Source of the DNA: Polytrichum commune
Lineage: Eukaryota > Streptophyta > Polytrichopsida > Polytrichales > Polytrichaceae
NCBI GenBank assembly: GCA_950295325.1
Contig: OX485805.1
Location: 57,498,758 to 57,562,757, forward strand
DNA length: 64,000 nucleotides
Reading direction: 5' to 3'
The translations under genes were made by a program, and so were the position numbers. Of this stretch, positions 23,196-35,008 are shown piece by piece (position 1 is the first letter of the stretch; every line of letters begins with the position of its first letter). The notes beneath the pieces are model-generated. The model worked only from the letters and a program-made list of their open reading frames with translations, was not told the origin of the DNA and ran no database searches.

Positions 23196-26067
23196 TTGAT
23201 CGGAGATTACATGCGAAGGTTCTTGAAATTATCAGTGATACATTTTAGGGACCATCCTGACTCGGACCTGAAGCTCATCAAGGACGACCTTGATCGTCGA
23301 TTTATCTTCAACCCTCCTCTTCGGGAAGACTACATTCTGTTTTACATTGAAAACTCTATCCGAACGGCTAGGTACTTGTGGCGCAAGTACGGGGTGAAGA
23401 CAGGTCGTGGCGAGAAACACAAATTTTGCCCTATTCGTTACTTTCCAACACTTGTGAAGTATTGGCGGACAACGGAGGCAGAAGAGGAAAGCAAACGAAT
23501 GAAGGAGGCCCGAGCTGCAGCGAAAAAGAATAAACAGATGCTGCTTACGAACGGTGTCTCCTCCTCGGGAGATTCCGATGACGTGTGGGATGTGAGTGGA
23601 CTCTGTCGCCCACTAAGTGACTGCTGTAGTGTTGTCAGTTGACAGTCCATTGCACACCTGGTGATAACATTGATAGTTTTGTTTCCAGAAAGCTCCACAA
23701 CCGTTTGGGTGTAGAGTACGTAGTTTTCACATTGGCCCCGCAACGAGAAATACTAACAAGGATATGTGTCGCAATGCAGCCATTACTCGATGAGGACGCC
23801 GACAATTTCATCTGGGAGACTGCCAAGATAGCGAGGACTCTATTGCCAATGGAGAGCTAATTCCTTCTGCCTGCAACCATGATGTCCACATAATTGTAAG
23901 TTGTGGTTTTCACCTTTGTGCAAGCCAACTGCGTTCAATGGTATACCGTAAAATGAAAATTGCGCTCTTATACACTGGAAATATGCTTTACATGAGTCAC
24001 TGAATTATGAATCGACAAATATGCTTGGAATGTCGTTCCATTGCTCGGTGTTAATACTGCAATCCATGCTGCACAGGCAGATTCAGGAAATGCACCAGCT
24101 TCAAAGGATCACGAGGGATCCGTGCAGGTGAGCGCATTATATTGACCCCAACCCGAGTCAATTCAGAAACAGTGGGGGAAGGGCTCCAGGAGGCGATGCT
24201 GGAAGGGGGCAATGAGTTTGCAGTTTGTTGGTGGTTGTGACTTTGTTATGATCAATGTTTTGCAATGCAAGAGATCCAATGTAGGGTCAAGGATGTGTAG
24301 GACTTTAGCTATCATAGTGGGTTGTTCTATTAATCAACACTGGCCTTGAATTCATTTTTGAGATTACAACACACACACCGGTTACGTCACATGTATCTAG
24401 TGCTCATCTGAATTGTTTCACCATGCGGTATCCTATACAGGCCCTAAATGACAATGTTGGTACACCAAGCCACACAACGGTGGCTGTTACGCACTCCAAC
24501 AAAACAGCGAGTGCTGCTCGATCGGTTGGCAGAGAGCTTGATGTTGTGAAGAGGACCCTAAATTCACTGTCAGTGTGGAGGGAAGGCGTTGTACAACACA
24601 TGTCGGAGAACAGGGAGGACATGGCGGCTATGAACAAAAAGCTGGATCTCCTATTGCAAGCCATTCTCCCATCGAGTGTGAAACCAGCTGCAGAGGTGGA
24701 AAGTTGCGAACCAGAAAAGGAAGATTTTGCGAGTGCGGAACACGAACATGTCGGGGGCGATGACGATGGTGAAAGGGCAGATGTCATAACAATTACAGCT
24801 GCCGGTCAGGAGAGAGCATGCTCAGCGTTGTTGATGTCCGACGAGCTTGGCGGGACGTTTCCAGGGACTGCAATTCCTGGCAGGTGCTCGTGAATCACCT
24901 CTTACGAAATAAGGTAGCAATGAGGATGACGGCACCCCCATGATCGGTGTTGTGTGACTGTTGTTAGAGTTAAGTATATCAGCAGGGATGACATGTGAGT
25001 TATTTGGTTGTAATGTAGAAGGGGCAGTGGAATCAACCGATGGCGAGGGGCAACACAGAGTAAATCAATCTGGGGGGGTCACGAGGGCCCCTGTATCCGC
25101 TCTGGCCGCAGCATTCGGGTTGCTAGACACAGTCGCCAACACTCGACCATTCAAGAGGCTTGCCGAACACGGTGAGTCAGGATGTAGTTACTGTAAATTT
25201 TGATATATGGCATTAACCAATATTGGCACAACCAATAACCGTGCAATGATGCAATGTAGGGCCCACAGAAAGAGGAAATGTGACAGTCCGTTGCGAACCT
25301 AGGACGGTGAAGCGGGTGGCACCTGAGGGTGAGTTAAGTTGCCATCTATGTAGGTTCAATAGTTACTACCAGAAAAGATTCCAAGCATTCCAACAATTTA
25401 TGTGGGCGTGCATCGCAGGTGAAACGCAGGTATTGCAGGAGCGCTCAGTGACGAAACGAGGGAGGCCGAGCACAAAGCCCCCGGCAATGCAGAGTGTGAC
25501 GATAAAAATGTCCGAGAAGACCACTCACGCCGAGTCCATGGAAATCGGACAGCGCCCACGCCGCGCCCGGAAGCGTCCGTCGAAGTTCTTTGACTACATA
25601 CCGCCTGCAGAAAACAAACCACGAGGAGAGGAGGTGCGTTAATTACTATAGTGGGTATAAATCACACGTCCCATATGATCATGACCTTCCTATTCACCTT
25701 GTGTATTGAACATGTGTTGTTGTTGGCGCAGTGTGGACCATTGAAGCCCAACAAGGCTGTCTGGATTCTACATCCGGACCACCAAAACAAAACCATTGCT
25801 CTTGGCCGATGTGGTCCCCATTGGCGATCGTACAAGAAGAAACTTGTCCCTAATGTGAAAGGGGTCTCATGGGAGCATGGGATGCAACAAGTGACAATTG
25901 AACACGTATATCCTGAGTGGGCGCATACAAAGGTATTGTACCCCGACCATCAACGCGAAGGGATAGTTACAATTTCGGATGCAATGAGAGGCGAGTTTGC
26001 TGAGGACGCCACTATTTTATGGGAGACTCGATACCTGAACTTCGTGGAAGTGAGCACACTTAATTAA
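23196..26067 (+). CDS. En/Spm accessory protein(s) of CACTA 2, multi-exon
   Basis: A run of plus-strand exons lies in the element. The first, 23196-23642, encodes a domain like the plant Ptta/En/Spm accessory family (DDLDRRFIFNPPL, then RYLWRKYGVKTG, then a Lys/Ala/Glu-rich helix). About 23700-23850 encodes a short block ending DNFIWETAKIARTLL. From 24423 to 24893 there is a coiled-coil segment (VGRELDVVKRTLNSL, then MNKKLDLLLQAI). 24961-25200 and 25280-25640 are basic, with a CHLC motif and RPRRARKRPSKF. The last exon, 25736-26067, resembles the C-terminal Tnp1/En/Spm domain (YPDHQREGIVTISDAM, then ILWETRYL). The exact splicing, and whether this is one gene or two, is unresolved. Confidence 0.55.
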
Positions 26068-26785
26068 CGGTGAGTTTTTGACTCCTGAGCTGTCTGAGCC
26101 TGTTAAGAGAGACCGTCCCCTAATTAGTTGTACGCCTGGAAACGAATGTTGGCCAAGGAATAGGCACGGGGTGGATGCATAATGTTTGGATATAGTAATG
26201 TAGTGCGTAACAACATAGACGTAGTGAGCAGAAGGAAGTCGTAGTTTTTCACATTTTATTTCATAACAAGTTGAGCCTTGACATTGTTAACTAATTCAGC
26301 ATGGATGCAGATTTTTAACGCAACCACTATGCGTGCGGAGGGGACAACAAATTTTGCAACACCAAGCTTGAAGGTGAACCACGATTGGAACCAGATGTCC
26401 AGAGCGAACTCAAGAAGTCAGACGGTCATCTAAGATAAAACCTTGAAGGCAGACGAGGTGAAGACTCTTGCAACAACCCTTCACCGGAGGTCCGATAATA
26501 GTTTCTGGAGACTGATGCGGGCCATGACCAATCGAATGTGACTCTGTTTATTAGCAGTTTGTGTCGGAGATATGAGGCTTTTAAAAGTTTCAGGGTAGTT
26601 GTATGCGTGTAGTCCACATGTTGGATTATGTAGAAGCCCTTGAGGGTGAGCACTAGAGAGTCAATGCAAGTGGTGTGCTCATGGTTCTCTAGGTGCTCCT
26701 AGGAAGTGGATTCAGACGCCACATTACTGTAAATTTAAATCTGGAAATTTGTACCCTAGTAGGTACATTTCAAAAATTACATGAG

Positions 26786-27118
26786 TCAGTGGATGTCGCT
26801 ACCTTTCATTTTTTCATCCGTGCACTCCACAGCCCTGAAAACACAAAAATATTCTGTCACGCAATATACTGCGGTTGGAAAATTACCTACTGGCATAATT
26901 GCAGTAATTTTACATAGATGCCACACGTCAAAGTACCATTCGATGTTTACCCGAGAAACGACGTCCAGAGAGCCGTTCAGATCTGTTCCGAGCACCTCGA
27001 CGAACCAATCCCAAACCGAGTAACTTCGCACACAGCAAGGCATGTAATTCCGGTGTTTTAACCCCCCAGTGAAACAGCTCCAAGCCCGGTGCTCCAGGTC
27101 AGCACTCTGCAAATCCAC
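26786..27118 (-). other. Possible open frame near the right end of CACTA 2
   Basis: A 110-codon minus-strand frame runs through this stretch, rich in Trp, Cys and Tyr. I recognise no family and see no clear start or splice context. It could be chance, or a captured fragment. Listed because the right 1.3 kb of the element otherwise has no assigned content. Confidence 0.15.
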
Positions 27119-27368
27119 ACCGTACGCCTCGAGACCACAAAATCGCAGGAACAGGGATTCGCAGCATCAAATACAATCGAAGGGACCTCAGGATATGAAA
27201 CCGTCGTTGTTGCCTGGGCCCACGGTTTGTTTTTTTGTGACTCTAAGCACTCAACAGCCCTCGAGAACAGCGGGACAGCAGACCTCCTGCTGCCGAGTGT
27301 GTTATGTGTCGCCGGAGCCCCTTTTTTGCTATATTAAACAGTGAGCAACGACGGCAATGCTAGTAGTG

Positions 27369-27500
27369 ATAGACATTGAGAGTATCCTTAGATGTGAGTG
27401 TTCTGTAATGTAAGGAGAAGATACCTTTGCTGGAGCAGTTCGCGTGGTGAAGGAAGAGACAGGGGTATGACTTCTGTGCCCACAATTTCAAAGATAATCT
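27369..27500 (+). pseudogene. Nudix hydrolase pseudogene, 3' part with Nudix box
   Basis: Exon 27414-27464 reads GEDTFAGAVRVVKEETG, the counterpart of exon 5 of the intact gene (GEDIFAGAIREVKEETG). The first Glu of the REVKEE core is replaced by Val, removing a metal-binding position. The splice acceptor is TAA instead of CAG at the aligned site. Intron sequence before it ('gagtgttc') and after it ('gtatga..tgtgcc') still aligns with the intact gene. No later Nudix exon was found downstream. Confidence 0.8.
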
Positions 27501-28079
27501 AATGAAGGAGTGAGTACGGATCGGGAAAGTGCAGGGTGGTAATTAATTCGGTCAGTCAATTATACCTCAGAACATTCTCTGGCTAGATTCAGGGCCTCCA
27601 TAGCAAGAAAGGCCATGTTAGAGAAAGTTGCGGAATTTCTAGTCTTAACCTGAGAGTGTGTTAAAGTCTTTTACGTCGTAACATGGGTTCATAATCGGGT
27701 GAGGACTAAAAGGGATTTGCCGCTTGACTATGCTCGACATTCATTCTCAGAAATGAGGTTCCCAATTCTTAGGGACTTGTTCCTTGAGGTTGAATTCCAG
27801 GCTTGGTTCAGGAGCATAGTTTTGGGAAGCTGGTGGGTGATGATTTTGGTCAATAACACCTCTCAATATTCCTCTTGATTCCGGCCGTTCACTTCAGCAA
27901 TGTATCCTCGAAGCCATAGCCTGCGAGCTTTCTTTTGATCCCATTGTTGCTCCGTATTGCAATTCGTAAGTCCTAAATCAAGAGGAAAGTTTTGACTTTC
28001 TGCAAGTTTATTTATATATATATATGCAGTTCGAGTACTCAAGACCAATGAAATCCATCATATAAGGACAGATCTTTCT
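27501..28079. other. Spacer, no feature seen
   Basis: No exon of the Nudix family could be recognised here. A short TA microsatellite lies near 28013-28024. Confidence 0.4.
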
Positions 28080-29250
28080 ACGAAAGCAAGGAACTCAATG
28101 CCCACATTTGCTGAGGCTCTTGATCATTTGTCAAGTGCTTATGCTCATTTTGCTGGCATTTGCTTTCATAGGACGCAAAGGAAGGAGCCAACTGATTGAT
28201 TTCAAGTCATACATGAAGAAGGGGGAATATCCAGCCCCTAACTTCCCTTACTGGGTTACTGATTTTCCTGTTTCTTACGCAGAATCGTTTCAGGCATGTC
28301 ATAACTGCTTTGCCTGGGGCTTGTGAATTAGGTGGACACAGGAGGATACACCTGAGAAGTGGAACATTGAATAGAAGAATCTCTAATATTCCGTAATTTT
28401 TTTCTGACCGGTAATTGGAATGCCCACTTCTGCAGGCTACATGGTACGCAATGCTGAAGGAACCTCTACATGTGCATCCTCTATTGACTCTGACTGCACT
28501 TTTGCTTCCAAGATTGTTAGCAGAGCTTTCATACTTAGGTTGCAACTTTATAGGAGATCTCTTACATGAAGCTCGCAATTGCGTACATGTTTCCAGGCTA
28601 AGAAGCAGAATACGGTGAAGAGGAAGAAACCAGAAGGTGCTACAACTGGAGATAAATACAGTTTCGGTCCCGCTTCCTTACGAAGACGATCACACTTGGG
28701 ATGAGTCGTATTCGTATACTTGGCCCCCAACTCTTGTATTCACTACATAACCGGTGACATGATTAAACTCTTGGATAAGGATATAGCTCAAAAAGGTTTC
28801 CAAGAGGTACAATACACACATCACGCCCCTGCCCGTAACTACTCCTGGTTGTATTTCCACCCACTGCAAGAGGTTTTGCAGCCGTATGGTCGTTAAGCCG
28901 AATGTCGAATTACAAATTTGCTACAATGTTTGAAACACCACTAAGAGATCACACGTTCTTTAGTGGTTTCAAGCACGAACTTCAACCAAATGATTTCACT
29001 CAGAGCTGGAAGAGGTATGCTTAATTGGACAAAGACATGTAACTACAAAGGTACACTATTTATCAAGGATCGTCATTGAACGCGATACCTTTTTTCTGAT
29101 CAGTATCTTTGTTGTTAATGTTTTAATTGAGCAACATATCTTGCATATTTTGCAGCTGATGAAGGAGGCTTCTGAATGCACTCAAAAGGATGTTGAAGAA
29201 CTTTTGCAGGACAACTCTCTAAGTATCTTGTGCATGTAGTATACCAAAGT
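28080..29250 (+). pseudogene. Unidentified gene or gene remnant
   Basis: Several short plus-strand segments look coding and have plausible splice borders, but no family was recognised. Examples are 28098-28180 (FAEALDHLSSAYAHFAG), about 28590-28680 after a ttccag acceptor (AKKQNTVKRKKPEGATTGDK), about 28750-28890 (GDMIKLLDKDIAQKGFQE), about 28920-29015 (FETPLRDHTFFSGFKHELQP), and a final exon after ttttgcag at about 29155-29239 (MKEASECTQKDVEELLQ, ending in a stop). Stops and frame changes between them suggest either many small exons or decay. Confidence 0.3.
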
Positions 29251-30054
29251 GTAGGAAGTCGTAAGAGCCACCTTTTGAAAGGTATGGTGATGCATAGCAT
29301 AGTGATTTGAGTATCAGGTGTAGGAATATAGCGCTTGTATATTCGGTAGGAGACCCATTGTTGTACCACTTAAGCACTTCTGTAAAACTTCAATTCGAGC
29401 AAAGCTATTCTATCTCACAGATACTTGTGACACCGACATTATTCTGCATTAGCCCACACTATTCTTCATTGGATAAAAATGTTATTCATTCACCATAAAG
29501 TCTATTGATGCACTTCTTGTTTGTCAAGTGAGTATGCTAGAGGCATACCTTGACACATAGTGCACATGTTCTTTTAGTCTTCTCGATCGTAGACAGAGTG
29601 GCATGAAGTAGAGTGATAGTCTCAAAGCCTTGTTTCTTTGCAAGGTTACAACTAAGCTGTTGTGGATTGATCCATCGCTGCGTTCTGTAGCATTCTAAGA
29701 AAGAGTTCCTTGTCGAGCTTCACATCCTCTTAAGCAATTCATCATGTGTATTACCAAAAATTTTCAATCACAGATTTGGTGTGGGTTGAAAATTAACACG
29801 GCCACACTCATTCTCAATATGTATGACTCAAAGTACCAAGTTATACATATGTATTCAGTGTTGTTGATTTCTTTAGCTATTGACTTCCCATTCCGCTTAG
29901 ATTAGGTTACCCTATTCTTTGCTCGGAGCTGCACATTCACAACAATCATTCAAGCAACCATTCTCCATGGTATCGAACTGTTCTATGTTACCATGTCAAG
30001 AATATTCTAAACTACGTTGTTGAATTCAGGTTGTGAGTGGAGCTCCAAAGAATA
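29251..30054. other. Spacer, no feature seen
   Basis: No coding or repeat signal was recognised before the MITE that starts at 30055. Confidence 0.4.
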
Positions 30055-30406
30055 AGGTATGCATGTGTTATTTGGTTACTTTTTTTAATTGGACCCCTAC
30101 ATTTGATTGGTGTGTGGTTAGATGAGGATCGAAGAACAAACACCATAAAGACACATGTTTAAAAGAGATTGGATTATACCTTCAATTTTTATTAACTATT
30201 CCACACTCAATAGTGGACACAATTGGGAGGACCTATGGATTTAGTTAAGGAATCAACAAACATGCACTTTTGATAATCATAACTAAATTAGGAGGGGTCT
30301 GATTCTTGCGGATGCCTCATTGTGAGTAGCAAAAGTTTCGTTTTGTAAATCTAATTGGCGGAAATTGGAGCACATGAAAAATGAACTGAATAATACCCAC
30401 ATACCT
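30055..30406 (+). mobile_element. TA-target MITE, copy A (352 bp)
   Basis: It starts AGGTATGCATGTGTTATTTG and ends in the inverse form ...AATACCCACATACCT, with TA on both sides. The interior shares 'gattggtgtgtggtt', 'gatgaggatc', 'aagagattggatta', 'ttgggaggacctatg' and 'aatcaacaaacatgcac' with copies B, C and D. It has no coding capacity. TA duplication fits the Tc1/mariner superfamily, but the TIR is not a standard Stowaway sequence. Confidence 0.75.
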
Positions 30407-30514
30407 TACACATGTGGACAAACCTGCAAACTTGACAAGGTGTGCAGAATATATGATATGCTTAGGTGACTTTGCGGGGACATTGTAGGATTCAAGGTTT
30501 AGGTGGAGAGTATA

Positions 30515-30550
30515 CTAAACCCTAAACCCTAACCCCTAAACCCTAACCCC
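30515..30550. repeat. Interstitial telomere-type repeat
   Basis: About five units of CCCTAAA/CCCTAA/CCCCTAA in tandem, matching the Arabidopsis-type plant telomere repeat with slippage variants. It lies between MITE copies A and B. Confidence 0.75.
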
Positions 30551-30564
30551 ATTGCCATAATTTA

Positions 30565-30918
30565 AGGTAGATGGATCTTAAGTGGCTACTTTTCTAAATC
30601 AAACCCCCTAGATTTGAATAGTATGTGGTTCCGTGAGGATCAAAGAGCAAACATCATAAAAACACATGTTTAAAAGAGATTGGATTAGGTGTTCAAATAT
30701 TGATAACTACTCTACCCTCGATAGTGAACATAATTGGGAGGACCTATGAAATCAACAAACATGCACGTCCGATAACCATAACTCAAACGGGGGAGTTCCG
30801 ACTTTTGCAGATGCTCCATTGTAGATTTGCTACTGCAATGCGAGTTTTGTTGTGTAAATCTAAACGGGTAGAAGTTGGAAAACATAAAAAAAAGGAACCA
30901 CATAACACCCACATACCT
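30565..30918 (+). mobile_element. TA-target MITE, copy B (354 bp)
   Basis: It begins AGGTAGATGGATCTTAAGTG and ends ...CACCCACATACCT followed by TA. Interior blocks match copy A in the same orientation. Its first 30 bases are closer to the end of copy E (39340) than to copy A, suggesting divergence or gene conversion between subfamilies. Confidence 0.7.
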
Positions 30919-32203
30919 TAGATATTGTTGGGTTCAGATGAGAATACTTCTGAGGACACAGTTTACAGAATGTCTCACATGACACAAAATTGACCTGCAT
31001 ACCAATGAGCCGATACATACAATTTCAACATCATCATTCCAATGTTTCACCGAATAAATAAATTAAATGATCTCAAAACCTAGCACACGAACAGTAAATC
31101 TATCAACTCTAGTTCAGTAAATATCATAAATAGTAAATCTATTACAAGATATTGAACAAGTTTACAAGAACTGGATTTTTTTTAGCACTTAGATGCACAA
31201 TTAGATGTCCAAGAACCATTTGTACACTGTGGGAAACATTTTCCTCGCACGGAATATATCTACATTCGCGACCATGGTATAGAAATGTCTGCAGGCTATC
31301 TGGTCCGTAGGAAGATTCTTAATTGCAATGACTTCAATATCAGATAGTCTCATAGTTCGAGAATGAGGTGGTAGTTCGTCACTCGAATGGGATTCAGCTT
31401 CGTAGAATTAACTTCCCACCGAAAATCTTCCAATTTCATCAGGTGTGGATGCACCCTACAATCTACTCAGCAAGCTTGATTCTTGAGGGTACACATGCAC
31501 ATATATGTGTATACATGAAACGCAAATCTGTTCTTCCAAGAATTAATGAGGTCAATGAATCTCGACTGTTGATATCTGCAGTGAATTTCAGCCTTGAATA
31601 TATATACTTCTACTCTCATGTGAATTTGAACTTTGTAATGCACCAATGTCAGAGGATCATGTTGTTGTGAGCAGTTGGAGATCAATCATCAATGAGCTTC
31701 AATCCAAATTTAAACCTCGAACGCCGTCCATCCACTCTCTCTGTTGACAAATTAAACGTCTGGATAGACTTGTTTAACACCAAATTGCAGATAACCTAGT
31801 GCAGACAGATTATGAACCACGAAGGCTTGCACACCAAGCCAGCTCCGACCTTGTCTGCACGAAAATACTAAATAGACCACACTGTCTAGGTTTATAAATT
31901 ACATGTCTAAATTTCCTCAACTCACACCTAGCTAGTAAACTCCCAGCTCAGATCATGGCATATCCGGTATACGAGGATTAACATAGCCGGTAGTTGGTTT
32001 CATCCAATTAATCGCAGTTTCTCACTGCTCTCGGGGAGTGAAAGATCATCGGTTGCAACGAAATTCTGCAGAAGAGCAGGTAGGTTGTAAGCGGTTCTCC
32101 TGCACAATTTTCTCAGGAATCCTCGAGGTTTGGGCTCGGTAACGCGTTAGGACGTCCCTGCACACACGAGTTCCCGCCCTTCGAGGTCTCTGATACGACT
32201 ACT
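30919..32203. other. Spacer, likely upstream DNA of the pre-Nudix gene
   Basis: No coding region is supported. The last part leads into a TATA box at 32204 and presumably holds promoter sequence. Confidence 0.4.
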
Positions 32204-32211
32204 TATAAATA
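32204..32211 (+). promoter_or_regulatory. TATA box of the pre-Nudix gene
   Basis: TATAAATA lies 535 bp before the proposed start codon. This leaves room for a spliced leader, and a ttcttgcag acceptor sits at about 32685. The intact Nudix gene has the same motif on its own strand. Confidence 0.45.
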
Positions 32212-32738
32212 CTCTCCATGGCAATTCTGCATCAGTATTAGGTCTTTCGTTGCATACATAAGAGTTCGAAGCAGCTGTTGCTTGTTCAAGCATTTCAAAT
32301 TCAATTTCGAGTCTCTAGCTGTACCCCTCTCGATCGATTCTGCGTACAGTGGCCACTGACGTTTGAGGTAGTATTGATAAAACACAGACACCCTCTTGCT
32401 CGAATGATTGATCATTGTTTTGGTTTGTCATGCTAGTACATCTGCTCTCATAGCTTGCTGGTTGATAGAATCCACACGAGGGGGATCTTAATGAAGAGGC
32501 CGGTTTAGGTGCACGGCTGCAGATGCTTTAATTTTGGCTGGATTCTCATCAAGTTGTTTTCTTCGCGCTTTAATTAATTTGACGTTCTAGGTGGATGATG
32601 CCATACCTCCACATCTAGAAATTTCTCAGGTGGATCTAATATTTCCACTTTTCTCATGGAAATGTTGTCATGTACATTCTTGCAGGTGGTAGGAATATCA
32701 AATCACATCGGCAAATCTACGGAACGTTGAGTGCAACG

Positions 32739-33507
32739 ATGGGTATTCCAGCAGCAGCAGCTTCAGAAAGCTTATTGATGGAGCAGTCGGACCTCCGTAA
32801 GCTGCAGAATGGAGGCTCGTGCAGAAAAATTGGACGACCAGACGAGCAAAATTATGCAGCCGAAGTCTCCTCAATTGCTCAGATTATAAATTATGGGTTG
32901 AAAACAACAGCACCTGATGAACTTGGCACCATAGTTGTTGATAGCAGCAGCTTGCCGAGCGATCCTGCGACCTTCTCCGATCTGTTGGAAATCTCTCTCA
33001 AACAATGGAGGAAGCAGGTAAAGTTAAGGAAATTATGTGTGGAAGAAGTTAGGAGAAAAACTTAATGCTACACTTAATTAATCTTTGTTAGCGGAAACTT
33101 GTTCAATAATTAGGTCTACAATGAACCTTGTCGACATTGTTAATCACATCGTTTAATTGCGCAGCCTGGAACGAAGTCTGTCCTGCTGAAACTACCGGTC
33201 CACAATGGCGACAACCTAGAGGATTCAGCGCTTCAGGTATAAAGTTTTTCCCCATATTTTCATGCATTATTTCCTCTCCATAGTGCGGTAGGTTGCCTCT
33301 CCATGATTTGCCTACACTGGCTCTTATTGTAATGTAGAGTCTAATTAAGAACCCTACCTAAAGTGTTAGGTTATTGTAAATATTTATCACCCTCACTCAA
33401 AGAAAAACTTTCTAATTTAACAAGGTCATTGTTTGTTGCAGGCCGGATTCGAATGGTGGGATGCAAAGTTTGGGTGCACAATGCTTGTCGCCTGGCTTTC
33501 CAAGTGA
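32739..33507 (+). CDS. Pre-Nudix-domain-only protein, three exons, 138 aa
   Basis: This is a relative of plant Nudix hydrolases that keeps only the N-terminal pre-Nudix region. Exons are 32739-33017, 33165-33236 and 33442-33507, all GT-AG and phase 0. Residues about 67-93 (ELGTIVVDSSSLPSD, then LLEISLKQWRKQ) match YGGIIIDESRLPSDD and LRMSLELWRME of the intact gene. Exon 2 (SVLLKLPVHN) matches GIWLKLPIQN, and exon 3 (AGFEWWDAKF, then MLVAWLSK) matches AGFTYHHAER and MLVSWLAE. A stop follows at once where the family continues to the Nudix box, so it cannot hydrolyse nucleotides by the Nudix mechanism. Intron positions equal those of the intact gene, so this is a duplicated gene and not a retrocopy. 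The start is the ATG in the exon after the leader; upstream in-frame sequence is open to the acceptor. It may be a functional reduced protein or a decaying paralogue. Confidence 0.75.
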
Positions 33508-34805
33508 ACACATTTGGTGTACATTTTTGCCGAGAAGTCTGAGACTTTGAGCATCTGGAGGCCCTCTGATATCCGACGTGTTCAAGGGAGGAAATTATTT
33601 TGAGCTTAATTAGTTTGTGTTGTGCAAGAAGAAGAGGTTCGGTGGTAGGCGGAGGGGAGTTTTTTTGGCTACTGGCGTCAAGGGTTTAGGATTCACTTCA
33701 CATTTTAAGATCATTACGTGATGTTCTCGTGTAGCAAACAACACATTGGGTTGATCAGCATTCATTTGGTACAGTAGCGATGTTGGAAGATTGAATGGCT
33801 GTAGCCAGTCGGGTTGGGGGTTTTGGCGCCGATCGTGGATTGTGTATATAAGTGGAGATATGGCGCTGCTTGGTAAAGATTCAATAGAATGATGCAAGTT
33901 GCAATAAGTAATGTGGTTGCTCGATTCACACGAATGTATATTCTGCGCCTTCAATTCCAAGGTGGTCGTTGAGTTCATGGGATCTGATGTAGAGTATCCC
34001 ATTCATGTCCGAAAATATTCTACCAAAATTTGGAAAGTCTAATTGCCAACAAGGGTGCAGCCTTACTCAGTTTGGCAGACTGCTCAGTGCTATCCCATCT
34101 ACTAACCTAGGCTCTCCATGCCTATAGCGGGTTCAATCTCACACAACGCCAAATTCATTGGTGTTCTCATTGATTGGGTCGGGTTTGTACCCAACTATTG
34201 GACATCCATCAATTGCCAACCCTCACTGCTCAATACCCAATTTGTGTTTTTGCCAACGTTCAATCGCAAGCTTCAAGCTGTAAGCATGAATGTGACAAAT
34301 CTTTCCACACACAACGGAGCAATGTAGCTGGCACTGGATGGAACAAGAGCATTGTCTTTGATCTTCTTGTTAAAAAAAGTGTTGCACACCAATTAGACAC
34401 AATGTTGGAATGCGGTTAAAAAAAACTGTGCTCTAGCTTCATTCTGTCATTTTCTAATTTGAATTGTCTTCTTTTTTTCATGGAGCCACAGATGTTTCAA
34501 AAATAAGGCAAATTAACAAATGAGCAAATTACTGGTATTGATAGATGAGTGCTAATAAAAATGAATTTCAATTGCTTTAGTCTTTCATGTTTTCATCACA
34601 AACCAATTCATTGGAGGAGTCTTTCTTTTTGCTAGACACTTGAGATCGTACGTACAAGGTTTTGTTGCTTTTGCTTGGAAGTGTGGTGCAAGCTTGTTGA
34701 TCTTAAGGTGGACTGTACTTCTTTTGAGAGAGAATGAGTGAAGGGATGGGTGAGGAACCAGGGGTGGCGTAGTATAATTATATTTATTAATAAATTACTT
34801 AAATT
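33508..34805. other. 3' flank and spacer
   Basis: No Nudix-box exon follows the pre-Nudix gene in this interval. An open minus-strand frame at 33610-34002 has no recognisable motif. Confidence 0.4.
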
Positions 34806-34996
34806 GATTAATATTTTTCAAACTTCAAATTTGGCCACTCAAAATTGGGTTTATCAGTTATAAATGTCCGGCACCATAGTTCAATCACTTTTAAACACAT
34901 TATTGCTTTTTGAAATCCGTTCTTGGAGCCGCACATAAACACATGCCACTCAAATATAGGTGTTCGATTAAGATAAGTAACTGAATTAGGCATGAC
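34806..34996 (-). repeat. Partial MITE, TA-target family, reverse orientation
   Basis: Blocks 'cactcaaa', 'ttttaaacacat', 'ttggagccgcac' and 'aggtgttcgattaagataagtaactg' match the second half of copy F and the end of copy E. The other half is missing. It sits just 3' of the Nudix gene stop codon. Confidence 0.45.
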
Positions 34997-35008
34997 ATCT
35001 ATCTTAAC

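Larger units (their letters stand above)
22827..27368. mobile_element. Second CACTA transposon, 4.5 kb, non-autonomous
   Basis: The left TIR begins CACTACTAGCAATGCTGTCG at 22827. The right TIR, read on the other strand from 27368, begins CACTACTAGCATTGCCGTCG. The match is 22 bp with two mismatches. TAG precedes the left end (22824-22826) and recurs at 27370-27372, one base beyond the right end. The insertion is confirmed by homology: flanking sequence on both sides aligns with the uninterrupted intron 4 of the intact Nudix gene. It lacks a TNP2 transposase and carries only TNPA/Tnp1-like coding sequence, so it would need a transposase from elsewhere, such as element 1 or a relative. Confidence 0.88.

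Noticed and set aside
33610-34002. 130-codon minus-strand frame downstream of the pre-Nudix gene
   Set aside because: No recognisable domain, start context or splice partner; probably chance.
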